Shown in pieces: positions 40,620 through 52,400 of a DNA stretch of 64,000 bases. Both the position numbers and the translations under genes were made by a program. Every line of letters starts with the position of its first letter. The stretch's first letter is position 1. The notes under the pieces are model-generated. The model was not told the origin of the DNA and ran no database searches. It worked only from the letters and a program-made list of their open reading frames with translations. This DNA comes from Onthophagus taurus. Lineage: Eukaryota > Arthropoda > Insecta > Coleoptera > Scarabaeidae. Location of the stretch: positions 8,246,001 through 8,310,000 of the forward strand of contig NC_091968.1 in the NCBI RefSeq assembly GCF_036711975.1. The letters run 5' to 3'.

Positions 40620-41545
40620 AACATGACTTATTTTATAAATATTTTAAATCAAACTTCAAAAACTATTCTTCTGGCCACCCTAGAAGTGACGCGTGTCAAA
40701 CTTGTGATAGATTAGAAAATAAGATTAAAAATAAGGTGTTAACCGACGATCAGAAGAATGAGCTAGAAACTGAAAAAAAGTTGCACCTCAATAAATGACA
40801 AATTTTTTATGATTATTTAAAAATTAAGCTGACTTTGGCGAGAAATGATCCTACAGTTGACACACTTTCGTTTGATTTGCTACAGACTGCCTAAAAGCCA
40901 TATTTTTATATGTATCATGAAGTTCAAGATAAAAAAAACACCAAATGAATCAATAAGTTTTTGCATTAATTTATTACAAACATACTGGATAAAAATGTTG
41001 AAACTAAATAAAAACTTTTCTCCTGTTTGTTATTTATATTCATTGGTCCAATTTGGCAGAATCAAAAAACTAGTTCATCGTTTTGCTGAGCCTGGCCACA
41101 GTTTTCTGCCTTGTGACCGATTTTTTGGAGTCGTCGAAAAGTACATGAGAAAATAGAGCGTGTTCCAAATGAATATCTCCGTCATTACAAGAAATAGTAG
41201 AACAATCTATGATATTGAGTTTAACTGATCATTATAAACCGTATTTCAAGAAAACGACGTCTAATAAAGAAAAGGAGAATTTTGCTATATTAAAACTCAG
41301 AGTAACATCTTACAGCAGTGAACTAAAAGGAATCCAATATTCAATATCTGCTAGTTAGCTGATTCTTAAGGATTTCCCAAAAGCCAGAAGTAATGGGCAC
41401 ATCCCTTTAGAACCTTCAGCAGCTCTGCACTGCCATTAAAATTTCAAAAATTAAACAATCTTTACAATCATCAAGATCTTTCAAATCTAATAATGTGGTA
41501 GAAAATCATAATGACATTGATATGATTGACGATGACGCAAATGAA
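40620..41545 (+). pseudogene. degenerate transposase-like ORF remnant
   Basis: Broken frames read YSSGHPRSDACQTCDRLENK, DDQKNELETEKKLHLNK, FSPVCYLYSLVQFGRIKKLV, AEPGHSFLPCDRFFGVVEKY, SLTDHYKPYFKKTTSNKEKE and GHIPLEPSAALHCH. The PGHSxxxCDRxFGxxEK phrase and the C-x2-C pair recall a group of insect DDE-type transposase-like proteins that I cannot name with certainty. Several stops and frameshifts; no terminal repeats located. Confidence 0.55.
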
Positions 41546-41708
41546 TAACTGTTTAAATAAATTATTGGTTTTGTAAATGTGTTTCGACATCTATAAAATA
41601 CTAATAAAGTCGTTTTTTTTGTAAATTGGTAGTAACAACGAGGTTCAATACGCAATTATGAACAAACAAATTTTTGAATGTTTAATTTTGTTAAAAATAT
41701 ACCTAAAA

Positions 41709-42060
41709 GAAAAAAAACTAATTGCAAAAGACTTAGGGTATTGTTACGGAACATTTCTTTGTGCCTCCTGAACAATTTGTTAAAATGGAGCTGCTGATTC
41801 GTTGTTACTGCAAGGTCTTCAATTAGGAGTGAAATCGTCCATACCCTATCATAACCCTTATAATCGGTGTGAAACTTTGATTATACCTAATAGAAGAAAA
41901 ACTAATTGCAAAAGACTTAGGGTATTGTTACGGAAAATTTTGTTGTGCCTTCTGAACAATTTGTTAAAATGGAACTGACTCGTTGTTGCTGCAAGGTCTT
42001 AAGTTAGTAGTGAAATCGCCCATACCCTCATAAACCCTTTTGTAATATTCTGGCCATGCA
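41709..42060. repeat. tandem duplication, ~182-bp period
   Basis: AACTAATTGCAAAAGACTTAGG...GAACAATTTGTTAAAATGGA...TCGTTGTTRCTGCAAGGTCTT occurs at 41713 and again at 41895. A diverged inverted relative lies at 35950-36000. Confidence 0.75.
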
Positions 42061-42084
42061 ATACTTCAAATGAGAAATGGCGGA

Positions 42085-42270
42085 ATAATGAAGAAATAAA
42101 ACGGTGAAAGAAGTCTGCTCCTAGAGTTCTAGAATGGAAACTTCTTGGGAACAAGACACGCGGAAGACTCAAAATGACATGGAGGAGAACCAACAAATTC
42201 TCAATTCCACAATTGAGAAGTATAGCGAGGAACTGTGACCTGTGGAAAGATTTCTATAACAGTCTATGAT
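42085..42270 (+). pseudogene. LINE C-terminal scrap
   Basis: After frame correction: RWKLLGNKTRGRLKMTWRRT, then RSIARNCDLWKDFYNSL and a stop. The GRxKxTWRR...W phrase is the common C-terminus of RTE-like and related insect LINEs. Confidence 0.6.
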
Positions 42271-42563
42271 TCACCAGGATCGCCATCATAACATTAGTTG
42301 CTGTCTATATCCAATCTGACAGTTTTTATCTAACAGTTTTTGACAACAAGATGCCAAGACACTGTTTTGTGGTGACACTTTTTTCTCCATTTTAAGATTT
42401 TTTGATTCATTTTCATACATTTTGACTACTTGATACATCAAGACACTGCATTTTTTAATGTTTTGTATGGAGTTTTATACGGAGAAATTCGGCATATTTC
42501 GGAGGTTAGTAACGAGGAGATTAAATAGGTGTAAGGAGATAACTGTTTTGACATACTCATGCT

Positions 42564-42664
42564 ATTCGGTGTGTTTGAGATATGATAGAGGTGATTTTGA
42601 CTTGGATAGCGCTACATTAGAGGTAGCTGTAAACAAGTTTGGTGGGATTTGGGGGAAAACTTAA
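42564..42664 (+). repeat. 100-bp direct repeat, copy 1
   Basis: ATTCGGTGTGTTTGAGATATGATAGAGG...TTTGGGGGAAAACTTAA; ~95% like 43196-43297. The two share an open frame, RYDRGDFDLDSATLEVAVNK. Function unknown. Confidence 0.7.
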
Positions 42665-42772
42665 GGAAACTTCTAATTAGTGATAGCTGCACAAACTATT
42701 CCCCTATTATAATGTGACAAGAATTACATTAATAAAATCACTGTGATTTTTTTTATATATATAAATATACAG

Positions 42773-43195
42773 GGTCCTGCAACAGTGCGGCAGGCATCCA
42801 TAGCTCCTATACCAATTAAGTTAGGAATTTCTTTCAAAGGCAGACTTGTACTGTATATAGGAATGTATTTCTGGAAAATATTTTCGCATATACGGAGTGG
42901 TCCAAAAAAGTGTGACGACACAAAATGTATTTTTTTTAAATGGAAAAACCTGTATATTTTTACATATTTGGATTTGTCTATTTTCAAGGTTTCTTCATAA
43001 ACTTTAGTTTTTGCAATTTAATTCGGCAAAAGATTTCGGCTGTCTAGAACGTTTGGTCACTTTACTATGGCACATTAACTTTTCGAAATTTGGAAGTACC
43101 ATAACTTTATTTTTTTAAATGGCACCCCCCATATTTTATTGCTTAGTCGTCTTCGGCGTCTCATTTTACATCTTTTATATCCCATATCTCATGGT
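42773..43195. other. possible transposon end between the two direct repeats
   Basis: ACAGGGTCCTGCAACAGTGCGG follows TATAT and resembles a mariner-type terminus, but no inverted partner is found. No coding signal. Confidence 0.3.
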
Positions 43196-43297
43196 ATTCA
43201 GTGTGTTTGAGATATGATAGAGGTGATTTTAACTTGGATCGCGCTACATTAGAGGTAGCTGTAAACAAGTTTGGTGGGATTTGGAGGAAAACTTAAG
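43196..43297 (+). repeat. 100-bp direct repeat, copy 2
   Basis: Second copy of 42564-42664, 632 bp downstream. Confidence 0.7.
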
Positions 43298-45249
43298 CTG
43301 TTGAGATTTGAAGGAAACTAAGACGGTGTAGGAGTAGGAGATATTTTGTATATGAGGCCATTGATCTGGACCATGTTAATGAAACTCAAAGTGTTACATG
43401 ATTTCTTCGAGAACTAGAATTACCATGATCACTTATCGAATTGAATCATTATTTTGATCGCTTTTCAGGTTTTCTTCCCATGTTTGGATAACCTGCTTCA
43501 TACTCTACATCACCATTTCCTGTTACACCTATAAATATACTGCTTCCCAGTTATATCATCAATCTCAATATTTTATCGTAAAAGATATTCTATAAAAGTT
43601 GATACCAATATTAATTGAACACTTCTTTTGCAGAAAGCAATTGATTAAATATAGAGCAATGTAGATACATGATACGTGAAGAGTTTGTGTTATGGCTGAG
43701 AAATTTTGTTCGGACGCTCAACAAATTCAGAGATAAGTAAGATCATCAGACATTGAAACTCTTCCAATTAATGAAGAAAAGAAAATGAGGGAGAAGCTGA
43801 ATATGCAGTAACAATACCTTTATAACGTTGTGGAGTCTCTTGAAGAAAATTTGGGATATCTACCACCAATTTGGTATCTGCCAACTAATTTGAGAATCAC
43901 CAAACTTATGTTCTTCTTCCATTGTTGTTTCTAGGTGTTGAGAGATCTGGAAAGATGTTTTGGCTTGAATTATATATCTTTAACGTTTATGTATCCTTGT
44001 ATATATAACGATCTAGTTCAAAACCGGATTGAGGAGGAAAAACGAACAAAAACTCCATTTTCTTTAAGACAATTAAATGAAAATGATATTGAATCTTGCG
44101 GAGTCTCAAATTAATACTTGTCATATCAATTTTGTTTGAATCTCCTTCTATATTGATTAAATTATCTTGACTACAAATCAAACCTTTATATTTTTGATAT
44201 AGCTTCTATTGATTTTCTAAGGCCATCATATTTCCTCAAACGGAATTCGTCATTCGGACAATAAAATTAAGGCCATCAATGATTTTCCACCTCCCCAGAG
44301 CAATTAGATAGATGTTTAGTAATCATAAACCTTTATTATAGGTTCTATAATAAAGAAAACTAAAAGCCTTCGAAAATAAAATATGTAAATCGCTTTGTTA
44401 CTATTAATCGTCCTTATTTTAATGCATGATCAAATACAAACCACTTTAATCACAGGAAGTATTAACATAACACAAATATGATGGTACTAATACATTTGTT
44501 ATAATTTAATGGAGAATACTTTTGTTTATAATAGAAATTATGTAATTACTATACTTAGAAATTTTACTAGTGATAATAGTGATTTTTTCTACAATTAAAA
44601 CGATAAGATTAGTTTGAAATAAGGTGACATTAAACTTTATTAAGGTTAATGTCGTCGTCAAGGTTGAAATGTAAAAATAATTGGGTACGGTGACAAAGAA
44701 AATGGAATTTTTATTTATTAAATAATTATTATAATTACACACGATAATGAAACCTCTTCGTAAGCTCTTTGTGTTTGCGTGTTTTATTTTAAAACAAGGG
44801 GCGATTTTAACAGCTGCTGGGAAAAACTACATTTAGTATTGCGTACACAATATACACCCTCATTTTTTATGAATAAATTATTCGATTTATTTATTTTAAG
44901 GGGGGAATTACAAAAAATAACCGCTTTTTTAATTACTTGCAACAATTAAAAGCGAATCCAAGTTTTCCTCTATCATAAATTACAAACACAATTATGAAGT
45001 TTTACGTTTTACGATAAATTTTTAGAATAATTAACTCTGAGTCATATTTATTTTAAACAAGAAGTTTGTGAATATGTTGAGAATACAATGAAACTGATAA
45101 AACTTGATAACATAAAGAGTAAGTAATTTCAATGGTAATCAAAGACCATTTTATCAAAAATTCTTATTAAATCTAGCAATAGTATACAATGGCATTCATT
45201 GTATTGATGTGAATTGTAATTTATGTGCATTTTTTATATATGTATATTA
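43298..45249. other. AT-rich intronic stretch
   Basis: No exon, transposon end or repeat recognised in about 1.95 kb. Confidence 0.35.
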
Positions 45250-46311
45250 GTATACAGCGTTTTCTATACGAAATTCGAAAAAATTATTTTATTTGAAAAA
45301 CTTTTTAATATAAACAATAATTATTGATATCTTCACCAGGATATCGAAAATTTTTATTATAAAGTTGATTTTAAATGTTCTTTCAATCAAATTTTATACG
45401 AAACAATTTTGCATAAAAGCAATAATAAGCTTGATATGAATTAAATTGTCATTAACCACATTTTTTGTATTGTTCAGTGGGAAATCAAAATTGTTTATTT
45501 ATACTAGTATAGAACGTTCCCTATAAATAATACGAAATAATTTTATTAAGAAACATTGTTGCTGACTTAATTTTAAACAATTTTTATTTGAAAAACTTTT
45601 TGATGTAAACAATAATTATTGATATAACCACAAAAATATTGTTTTTTATACCAGTAGATAGCACCACCTGGTGAAGATATCGAAAATTTTTATTATAAAA
45701 TTCATTTTACAATATATTTAAATCAAATTTTATACGAAACAATTTTGGATAAAAGCAATAATAGGCTTGATATGTATTCATTAACCACATTTTCGATACT
45801 GTTCAGTGGGAAATCAAAACTGTTTATACTAGTATAAAACGTTCCTTATAGATAATATGAAATAATTTTATTAAGAAACATTCTCGCTGACTTAGTTTTA
45901 AACAATTTTTATTTGAAAAACTTTTTTATATAAACAATAATTATTGATATAACCTCAAAAATATTATTTTTTTTATACCAGTAGATAGCGTCAGCTGGTG
46001 AAGATATCGAAAATTTTTATTATAAAATTGATTTTAAATGATACTTCAATCAAATTTTATACGAAACAATTTTGGATAAAACAATAATAAGCTTGAAATG
46101 CATTAAATTGTCATTAATCACATTTTTTCGTACTGTTCAGTGGAAAATCAAAACTGTTTATACTAGTATAGAACGTTCCTTATAGATAATACGAAATAAT
46201 TTTATTAAGAAACATTATTGCTGATTGAATTATGAACAATTTTTATTTGAAACACTTTTTGATATAAACAATAATTATTGCTATAACCTCAAAAATATTG
46301 TTTTTTATACT

Positions 46312-46616
46312 AAAGTCCCTAGATTTACAAAGTACCGCTTGTGGTACCGCGGTTCATGAAGTCTGTTTTCGAGCCAAAATGGCGGTTTGACAGCTTGTCA
46401 CCGCATCTCACCACTTATTTACAAAAATATTGCCGTCTTGTTGACTGTGGAGGAGTTGCAAAAATGGCAGTAAGAAAGACTTTCGACTCTTCAAAGTACC
46501 ACGAGAAAGAAAGAGGAAATTTGGCGTAATGTTTGGTTTGTAGTTTTAAATTTCCCGCTTGACATTCGAGCCAAAATGGCGTCAAACCGCAGTACTTTGT
46601 AAATCTGGAGACTTTA
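46312..46616 (+). mobile_element. CCAAAATGGCG MITE, copy 1
   Basis: Inverted ends AAAGTCCCTAGATTTACAAAGTAC and GTACTTTGTAAATCTGGAGACTTT, each followed inward by the ACCGCGGTT / AACCGC region and GAGCCAAAATGGCG. About 305 bp, non-coding; inserted in a satellite unit. Confidence 0.85.
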
Positions 46617-46631
46617 TTTTATACTAAATAC

Positions 46632-46851
46632 TAAAATCCCTAGATTTACAAAGTACCGCGGTTTGGCGCCATTTTGGCTCGAAAGTCAAGCGGGAAATTT
46701 AAAAGTATGTCGTTCTATTGATAACATTATGCCAAATTTTCTTTCTTTTTTTCTCGTAGTACTCTGAAGAATCGAAAGTCCTTGTTACTGCCATTTTTGC
46801 AACTCCAAAGGCAACATTTTTGTAAATAAGTGATGAGATCCAGTGACTTTA
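46632..46851 (-). mobile_element. CCAAAATGGCG MITE, copy 2 (truncated, inverted)
   Basis: Reverse-oriented copy beginning TAAAATCCCTAGATTTACAAAG and losing its far end after GTGATGAGATCCAGTGACTTT. Confidence 0.78.
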
Positions 46852-46860
46852 CTACATACT

Positions 46861-47159
46861 AAAGTCCCTAGATTTACAAAGTACCGCGGTTCATGACGCC
46901 TGTTTTCGAGCCAAAATGACGGTTTGACAACTTGTCACTGCATCTCACCACTTATTTACAAAAATATTGCCGTCTTGTTGCCTTTGGTGTTGCAAAAATA
47001 GCAGTAAGAAGGGCTTTCGACTCTTAAGAGTACCACGAGAAAAAAGAATGGAGTTTTGACGTAATGTTATCAACAGAACGACAGAGTTTTAAATTTCCCG
47101 CTTGACTTTCGAGCCAAAATGGCGTCAAACCGCGGTACTTTGTAAATCTAGGGACTTTA
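46861..47159 (+). mobile_element. CCAAAATGGCG MITE, copy 3
   Basis: Complete copy with ends AAAGTCCCTAGATTTACAAAG and CTTTGTAAATCTAGGGACTTT. Satellite sequence resumes directly after it. Confidence 0.85.
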
Positions 47160-48249
47160 TTTTATATCAGTGGATAGCGCCACCTGGTGAAGATATCGAA
47201 AATTTTTATTATAAAATTGATGTTGAAATTATATTTCAATCAAATTTTATACGAAACAATTTTGGATAACAGCAATAATAAGCTTGATATGCATTCCATT
47301 AACCACATTTTTCGTAGTGTTCAGTGGGAAATCAGAATTATTTATTTATACTAGTATAGAACGTTCCCTATAGATAATATGAAATAATTTTATTAAGAAA
47401 CATTGTTGTTGACTTAATTTTAAACAATTTTTATTTGAAAAACTTTTTGATATAAACACTAATTATTGATATAACCTTAAAAATATTGTTTTTTATTCTA
47501 GTTGATAGCGCTACCTGGTGAAGATATCCAAAATTTTTATTATAAAGTTGATTTTAAATGTTATTTCAATCAAATTTTATACGAAACAATTTTGGGTAAC
47601 AACAATAATAAGCTTGATATGCATTCATTAGCCACATTTTTCGTACTGTTCAGTGGGAAATCAAAATTGTTTATTTATACTAGTATAGAACGTTCCCTAT
47701 ACATAATACAAAATAATTTTATTAAGAAATATTATTGTTGACTTAAATATGAACAATTCTTATTTGAAAAACTTTTTGATATAAACAATAATTATTGATA
47801 TAACCTCAAAAATATTGTTTTTTATACCAGTAGATAGCGCCACTTGGTGAAGATATCAAACATTTTTATTATAAAATTGATTTTAAATGATATTACAATC
47901 AAATTTTATACGAAACAATTTTGGATAAAAATAATAGTAAGCTTGATATGCGTTCATTAACCACATTTTTCGTACTGTTCAGTGGGAAATCAAAATTGTT
48001 TATTTGTACTAGTATAGAACGTTCCCTATAGATAATACGAAATAATTTTATTAAGAAACATTGTTGCTGACGTAATTTTAAGCAATTTTAATTTGAAAAA
48101 CTGTTTGATATAAACAATAATTATTGATATAACCTCAAAAATATTGTTTTTTATACCAGTAGGTTTATTATAAAGTTGATTTTAAATGTTATTTCAATCA
48201 AATTTTATAGGAAACAATTTTAGATAAAAGCAATAATAAGCTTGATATA

Positions 48250-49875
48250 CAGTATGTCCGTAAAGTAACGGATATGGCGATAAAATCATTATGAACGGTT
48301 TATGGAAAAATACCTGAAGGGAGTCTAAAGATTTAAATTTTTTGCAACTTTTTGGTGTAAGTTACAAATTTTTTTCGGCATTTTTAACCGACTTATGACT
48401 TCATCGATATTTTTTTCAAATGGAAATCCATTCCTCATTTTTATTGCGATATATGAAAGAAGATGTTTTTCTAAATCTAGTACAGTCAATATTAATATTC
48501 GTTACATAAGAAAATTTTCGAGAAAAATTACTTTAAAGTTTAATTACTTCAAATTTGCTTGACATGATAAAAATAGCAGTAGCCATGAGTAACTATGGTA
48601 ACCAATCATTTTAAACAATTCTCTAAGTTTTATAAGTGTCAAACACTGATTTAGTAAAGCTTGTTGTTTCTTATAGCACTGATTTAAACTGTTCTTACAT
48701 CACTTTTGAGTTAATTTTTCTTTATTGTTTAATTTTATTAAAATGGTACATTTGACAATTAGAAATTCTGTGTTTGATTGGAATTGGGGATCAAACTCGA
48801 ACTTAAAAAGAAGTAGTAGAGCTCTTTAATGCAACATATCCTGACCATGAACCCATAAGCCAAAGTACGGTAACCCGTATTGTCACTAAATTTAAAAATC
48901 ATGGGTATGTACGGGATGTCTCAAAGTCTGGCCGACCAAATGTTTCAGAGGAGGCTCAATATAACGTTGTTATGGCTGTGCAAGAAAACCCTCATGTCGC
49001 GGTTGTTGGATATTGGGTTGAATCTGGCCATTAGTAAAACAACGGTTCACAAAATATTAAAAACCGCAAAATATCATCCCTGTAAGGTAAACCTCATTCA
49101 TGAGCTCAATGAAGATGATTTTGATAGAAGATCGTAATTTTGTGAGCAGTTTGCATCAATTGTGCAACTACGACGAAGATTTCGTTAAAAACATAATTTT
49201 TTTCGATGAGGCAACATTTACATTGAGTGGGCAAGTTAACAGGCAAAATTGTCGGTATTGGGCTACCCAATATCCGCAAAGATTAGTGTGTGGTGCGGAA
49301 TAGTACAGGATACTATCCTGGGCCCTTACTTTTTTTGAGGGAACCTTAACTGGAGAGAGATATTTAGATTTTCTACAAACAGATCCCATTCCTTCCATAA
49401 CTGCCAGATTTCTCGATAATGTTGACCCAACTCGATTTCAACGCCAATTGTTTTTCCAACAAGATGGCGCGTCGCTACACTATGCGGTTCCTGTTCGGGC
49501 ATATTTAAATCAATTATTTCCTAATCAATGGATTGGGAGAAGAGGGCCAATTGAATGGCCTGCAAGATCACCTACTTGACTCCGCTGGACTTGTTCTTTT
49601 GGAGATATCTGAAGAGTAAAGTTTATACCTCTAGACCAAATACTTTGGATGAACTAAAAATCAGAATCCGAGAACAAGTTCAGCGAATAACTCCTGATAT
49701 CTTAGAGAATTTTATCATATTCCGTAATAAAAATGGGGGATTGCCATTTGAAAAAAATATCGATGACACCAAAAAGTTGCCAAAAATTTAAAACTTTAGA
49801 CCCCTTTCAAGGTTTTTTCCATAAACCGTTCATAATGATTTTATCACCTATATCTGTTACTTTACGGACACACTT
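48250..49875 (+). mobile_element. mariner-like element in satellite, decayed
   Basis: Ends CAGTATGTCCGTAAAGTAACGG and TGTTACTTTACGGACACACTT, flanked by TA within the satellite word CTTGATA-TGCATT. Arms extend >100 bp (CATTATGAACGGTTTATGGAAAAA / TTTTTTCCATAAACCGTTCATAATG). Carries a broken transposase. Confidence 0.9.
48743..49791 (+). pseudogene. mariner-like transposase with multiple frameshifts
   Basis: Frames in order: VVELFNATYPDHEPISQSTV (HTH), TRIVTKFKNHGYVRDVSKSG, KTTVHKILKTAKYHPCKVNL, IFFDEATFTLSGQVNRQNCR (first Asp), VWCGIVQDTILGPYFF, QQDGASLHYAVPVRAYL (second Asp) and TPLDLFFWRYLKSKVYTSRP (third Asp). At least five frame breaks. Same superfamily as 29851-31972 but only distantly similar. 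Confidence 0.85.
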
Positions 49876-51129
49876 TACATTCAATTGTCATTAACCACAT
49901 TTTTCGTACTGTTCAGTGAGAAATCAAAATTGTTTATTTATACTAGTATAGAACATTTCCTATAGATAATATGAAATAATTTTATTAAGAAACATTGTTG
50001 CTGACTTAATTTTAAACAATTTTTATTTGAAAAACTTTTTGATATAAACAATAATTATTGATATAACCTCAAAAATATTGTTTTTTATACCAGTAGATAG
50101 CGCAACCTGGCGAAGATATCGAAAATTTTTATTATAAAATTGATTTTAAATGATATTACAATCAAATTTTATACGAAACAATTTTGGATAAAAACAATAA
50201 TAAGCTTGATATGCGTTCATTAACCACATTTTTCGTACTGTTCAGTGGGAAATCAAAATTGTTTATTTATACTAGTATAGAACGTTCCCTATAGATAATA
50301 CGAAATAATTTTATTAAGAAACATTATTGCTGACTTAATTATGAACAATTCTTATTTGAAAAACTTTTTGATATAAACAATAATTATTGATATAACCTCA
50401 AAAATATTGTTTTTTATACCAGTAGATAGCGCCACCTGGTGAAGATATCGAAAATTTTTATTATAAAATTGATTTTAAATGATATTTCAATCAAATTTTA
50501 TACGAAACAATTTTGGATAAAAGCAATAATAGGCTTGATATGCATTCATTAACCACATTTTTCGTACTGTTCAGTGGGAAATCAAAATTGTTTATTTATA
50601 CTAGTATAGAACGTTCTCTATAGATAATACGAAATAATTTTATTAAGAAACATTGTTGCTGACGTAATTTTAAACAATTTTAATTTGAAATTTTTTTTGA
50701 TATAAATAATAATTATTGATATAACCTTAAAAATATTGTTTTTTATACCAGTAGATAGCGCAACCTGGTGAAGATATCAAAAATTTTTATTATAAAGTTG
50801 ATTTTAAATGTTATTTCAATCAAATTTTATACGAAACAATTTTGTATAAAAGCAATAATAAGCTTGATATGCATTCATTAATCACGTTTATCGTACTGTT
50901 CAGTGGAAAATCAAAATTGTTTATTTATACTAGTATAGAACGTTCCTTGTAGATAATACGAAATAATTTTATTAAGAAACATTGCTGCTGACTTAATTTT
51001 AAACATTTTTTGTTTGAAAAACTTTTTGATATAAACAATAATTATTGATGTAACCTCAAATATATTGTTTTTGAATATAAAAATTAAACGAAATTTGTGA
51101 ACTTCGCACTTGCAGAATTATTTTAATCG

Positions 51130-51163
51130 GAACCGGTTTCGCAGTTTACAAGTTCATCTTCAG
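51130..51163 (-). ncRNA. hammerhead ribozyme-like motif, left arm
   Basis: Minus strand: stem I TCGG with CCGA, core CTGAAGA, GAAA, palindrome ACCGGT. Stem II carries two mismatches (GAACTT against AACTGC) and the triplet is GTT, so probably impaired. Confidence 0.6.
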
Positions 51164-51782
51164 CCGAAAACTATATAGAAGTAAGAAATATTGTAATTAA
51201 TCTATCTTATAAAATATCAAAAAATACAAAAATATATAAAAAGAAGCAAACAAAATACTCACTGTCAAAAAGTGAAGCTAACAGATGTAATCATTTGAAA
51301 AAACTTTTTGAAATCTTTGAAATGTTTTATATCTGGTTTTCTGTCACCAGTCTCTTCTTCTCGCTCCGTCAAGATGGTCACGTCTGTTTTGTGATACCTC
51401 ATTTGTTTCGTTTTCATGAAAATTTTATTTCTATTGAACCATAGTTTTTATATTGGAAGTTGTTTTTATGATAGTTTAACTTTAACTAATTTACTTCATT
51501 ATTTTTTAGATTTCATTGTAACTTTATTATACGCATCACGTTTCATATCTCCTCCATATTGGTTTTTTATGAATTTAACGATATTTTTCTGGATATTATA
51601 TAAGATTTAAAATTGTTCACTTTTTCAAAAATTTTTTCAACATTTCAAAAAGTTTTTTCAAATGATTACATCTGTTTGCTTCACTTTTTGACAGTGAGTA
51701 TTTTGTTTGTTTCTTTTTATATATTTTTGTATTTTTTGATATTTTATAAGATAGATTAATTACAATATTTCTTACTTGTATA

Positions 51783-52355
51783 CAGAGTGAGTCAGAAAGA
51801 ATGGGAAATCCGAATACCGGAGACACTAGACACCAAAATATGACGATTTAACCTAACATGTCTTATACAAATGTCGGTGGTTTTTAATACACAGGGTGTT
51901 AATTTTTATTTCGAAATTTCTTGATAATTTTTAAGGTTTTTGTACTATTAACATAAAATTTAGTAGTTAGATGTTTTCAAGCATGAGAAGTACGAATTTG
52001 ATATTTGTTTTGTGATTACTCGTAGAGGGCGCTAGATACACACTGTACGTTTGAGATATCAAGTAATGACTATTTTGTCAGTTGAGGTATGGTGAATTAG
52101 AACCAGAAATCTGAAGAAGTTTTCAATTCTGCACAAAAAAGGTACTCTTGCTTATATTGTCTAAGTCTACCGGTTTCCAAGTTATCTGCTTTTAATTGTT
52201 TCAAAGTAATTTTAAGGTTAACATTTAAAATGAATAACACACAGTATGCCTCGAAAACCACTGACATTTGTATAAGAGATGTTACGTTAAATCATCATAT
52301 TTTGGTGTCTAGTATCTCCGGTATTCGGAATTCCCATTCTTTCTGACTCACCCTG
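51783..52355. mobile_element. MITE nested in PLE foldback
   Basis: 573 bp, ends CAGAGTGAGTCAGAAAGAATGG and CCATTCTTTCTGACTCACCCTG, TA on both sides. Arms continue (CCGGAGACACTAGACACCAAAATATGA / TCATATTTTGGTGTCTAGTATCTCCGG). Non-coding. Confidence 0.9.
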
Positions 52356-52367
52356 TATAGTTTTCGG

Positions 52368-52400
52368 CTGAAGATGAAGTTGTAAACTTCGAAACCGGTC
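52368..52400 (+). ncRNA. hammerhead ribozyme-like motif, right arm
   Basis: Stem I TCGG/CCGA, core CTGAAGA, stem II GAAGTT with AACTTC (loop GTA), GAAA, palindrome ACCGGT, triplet GTC. Complete and well paired. Confidence 0.78.
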
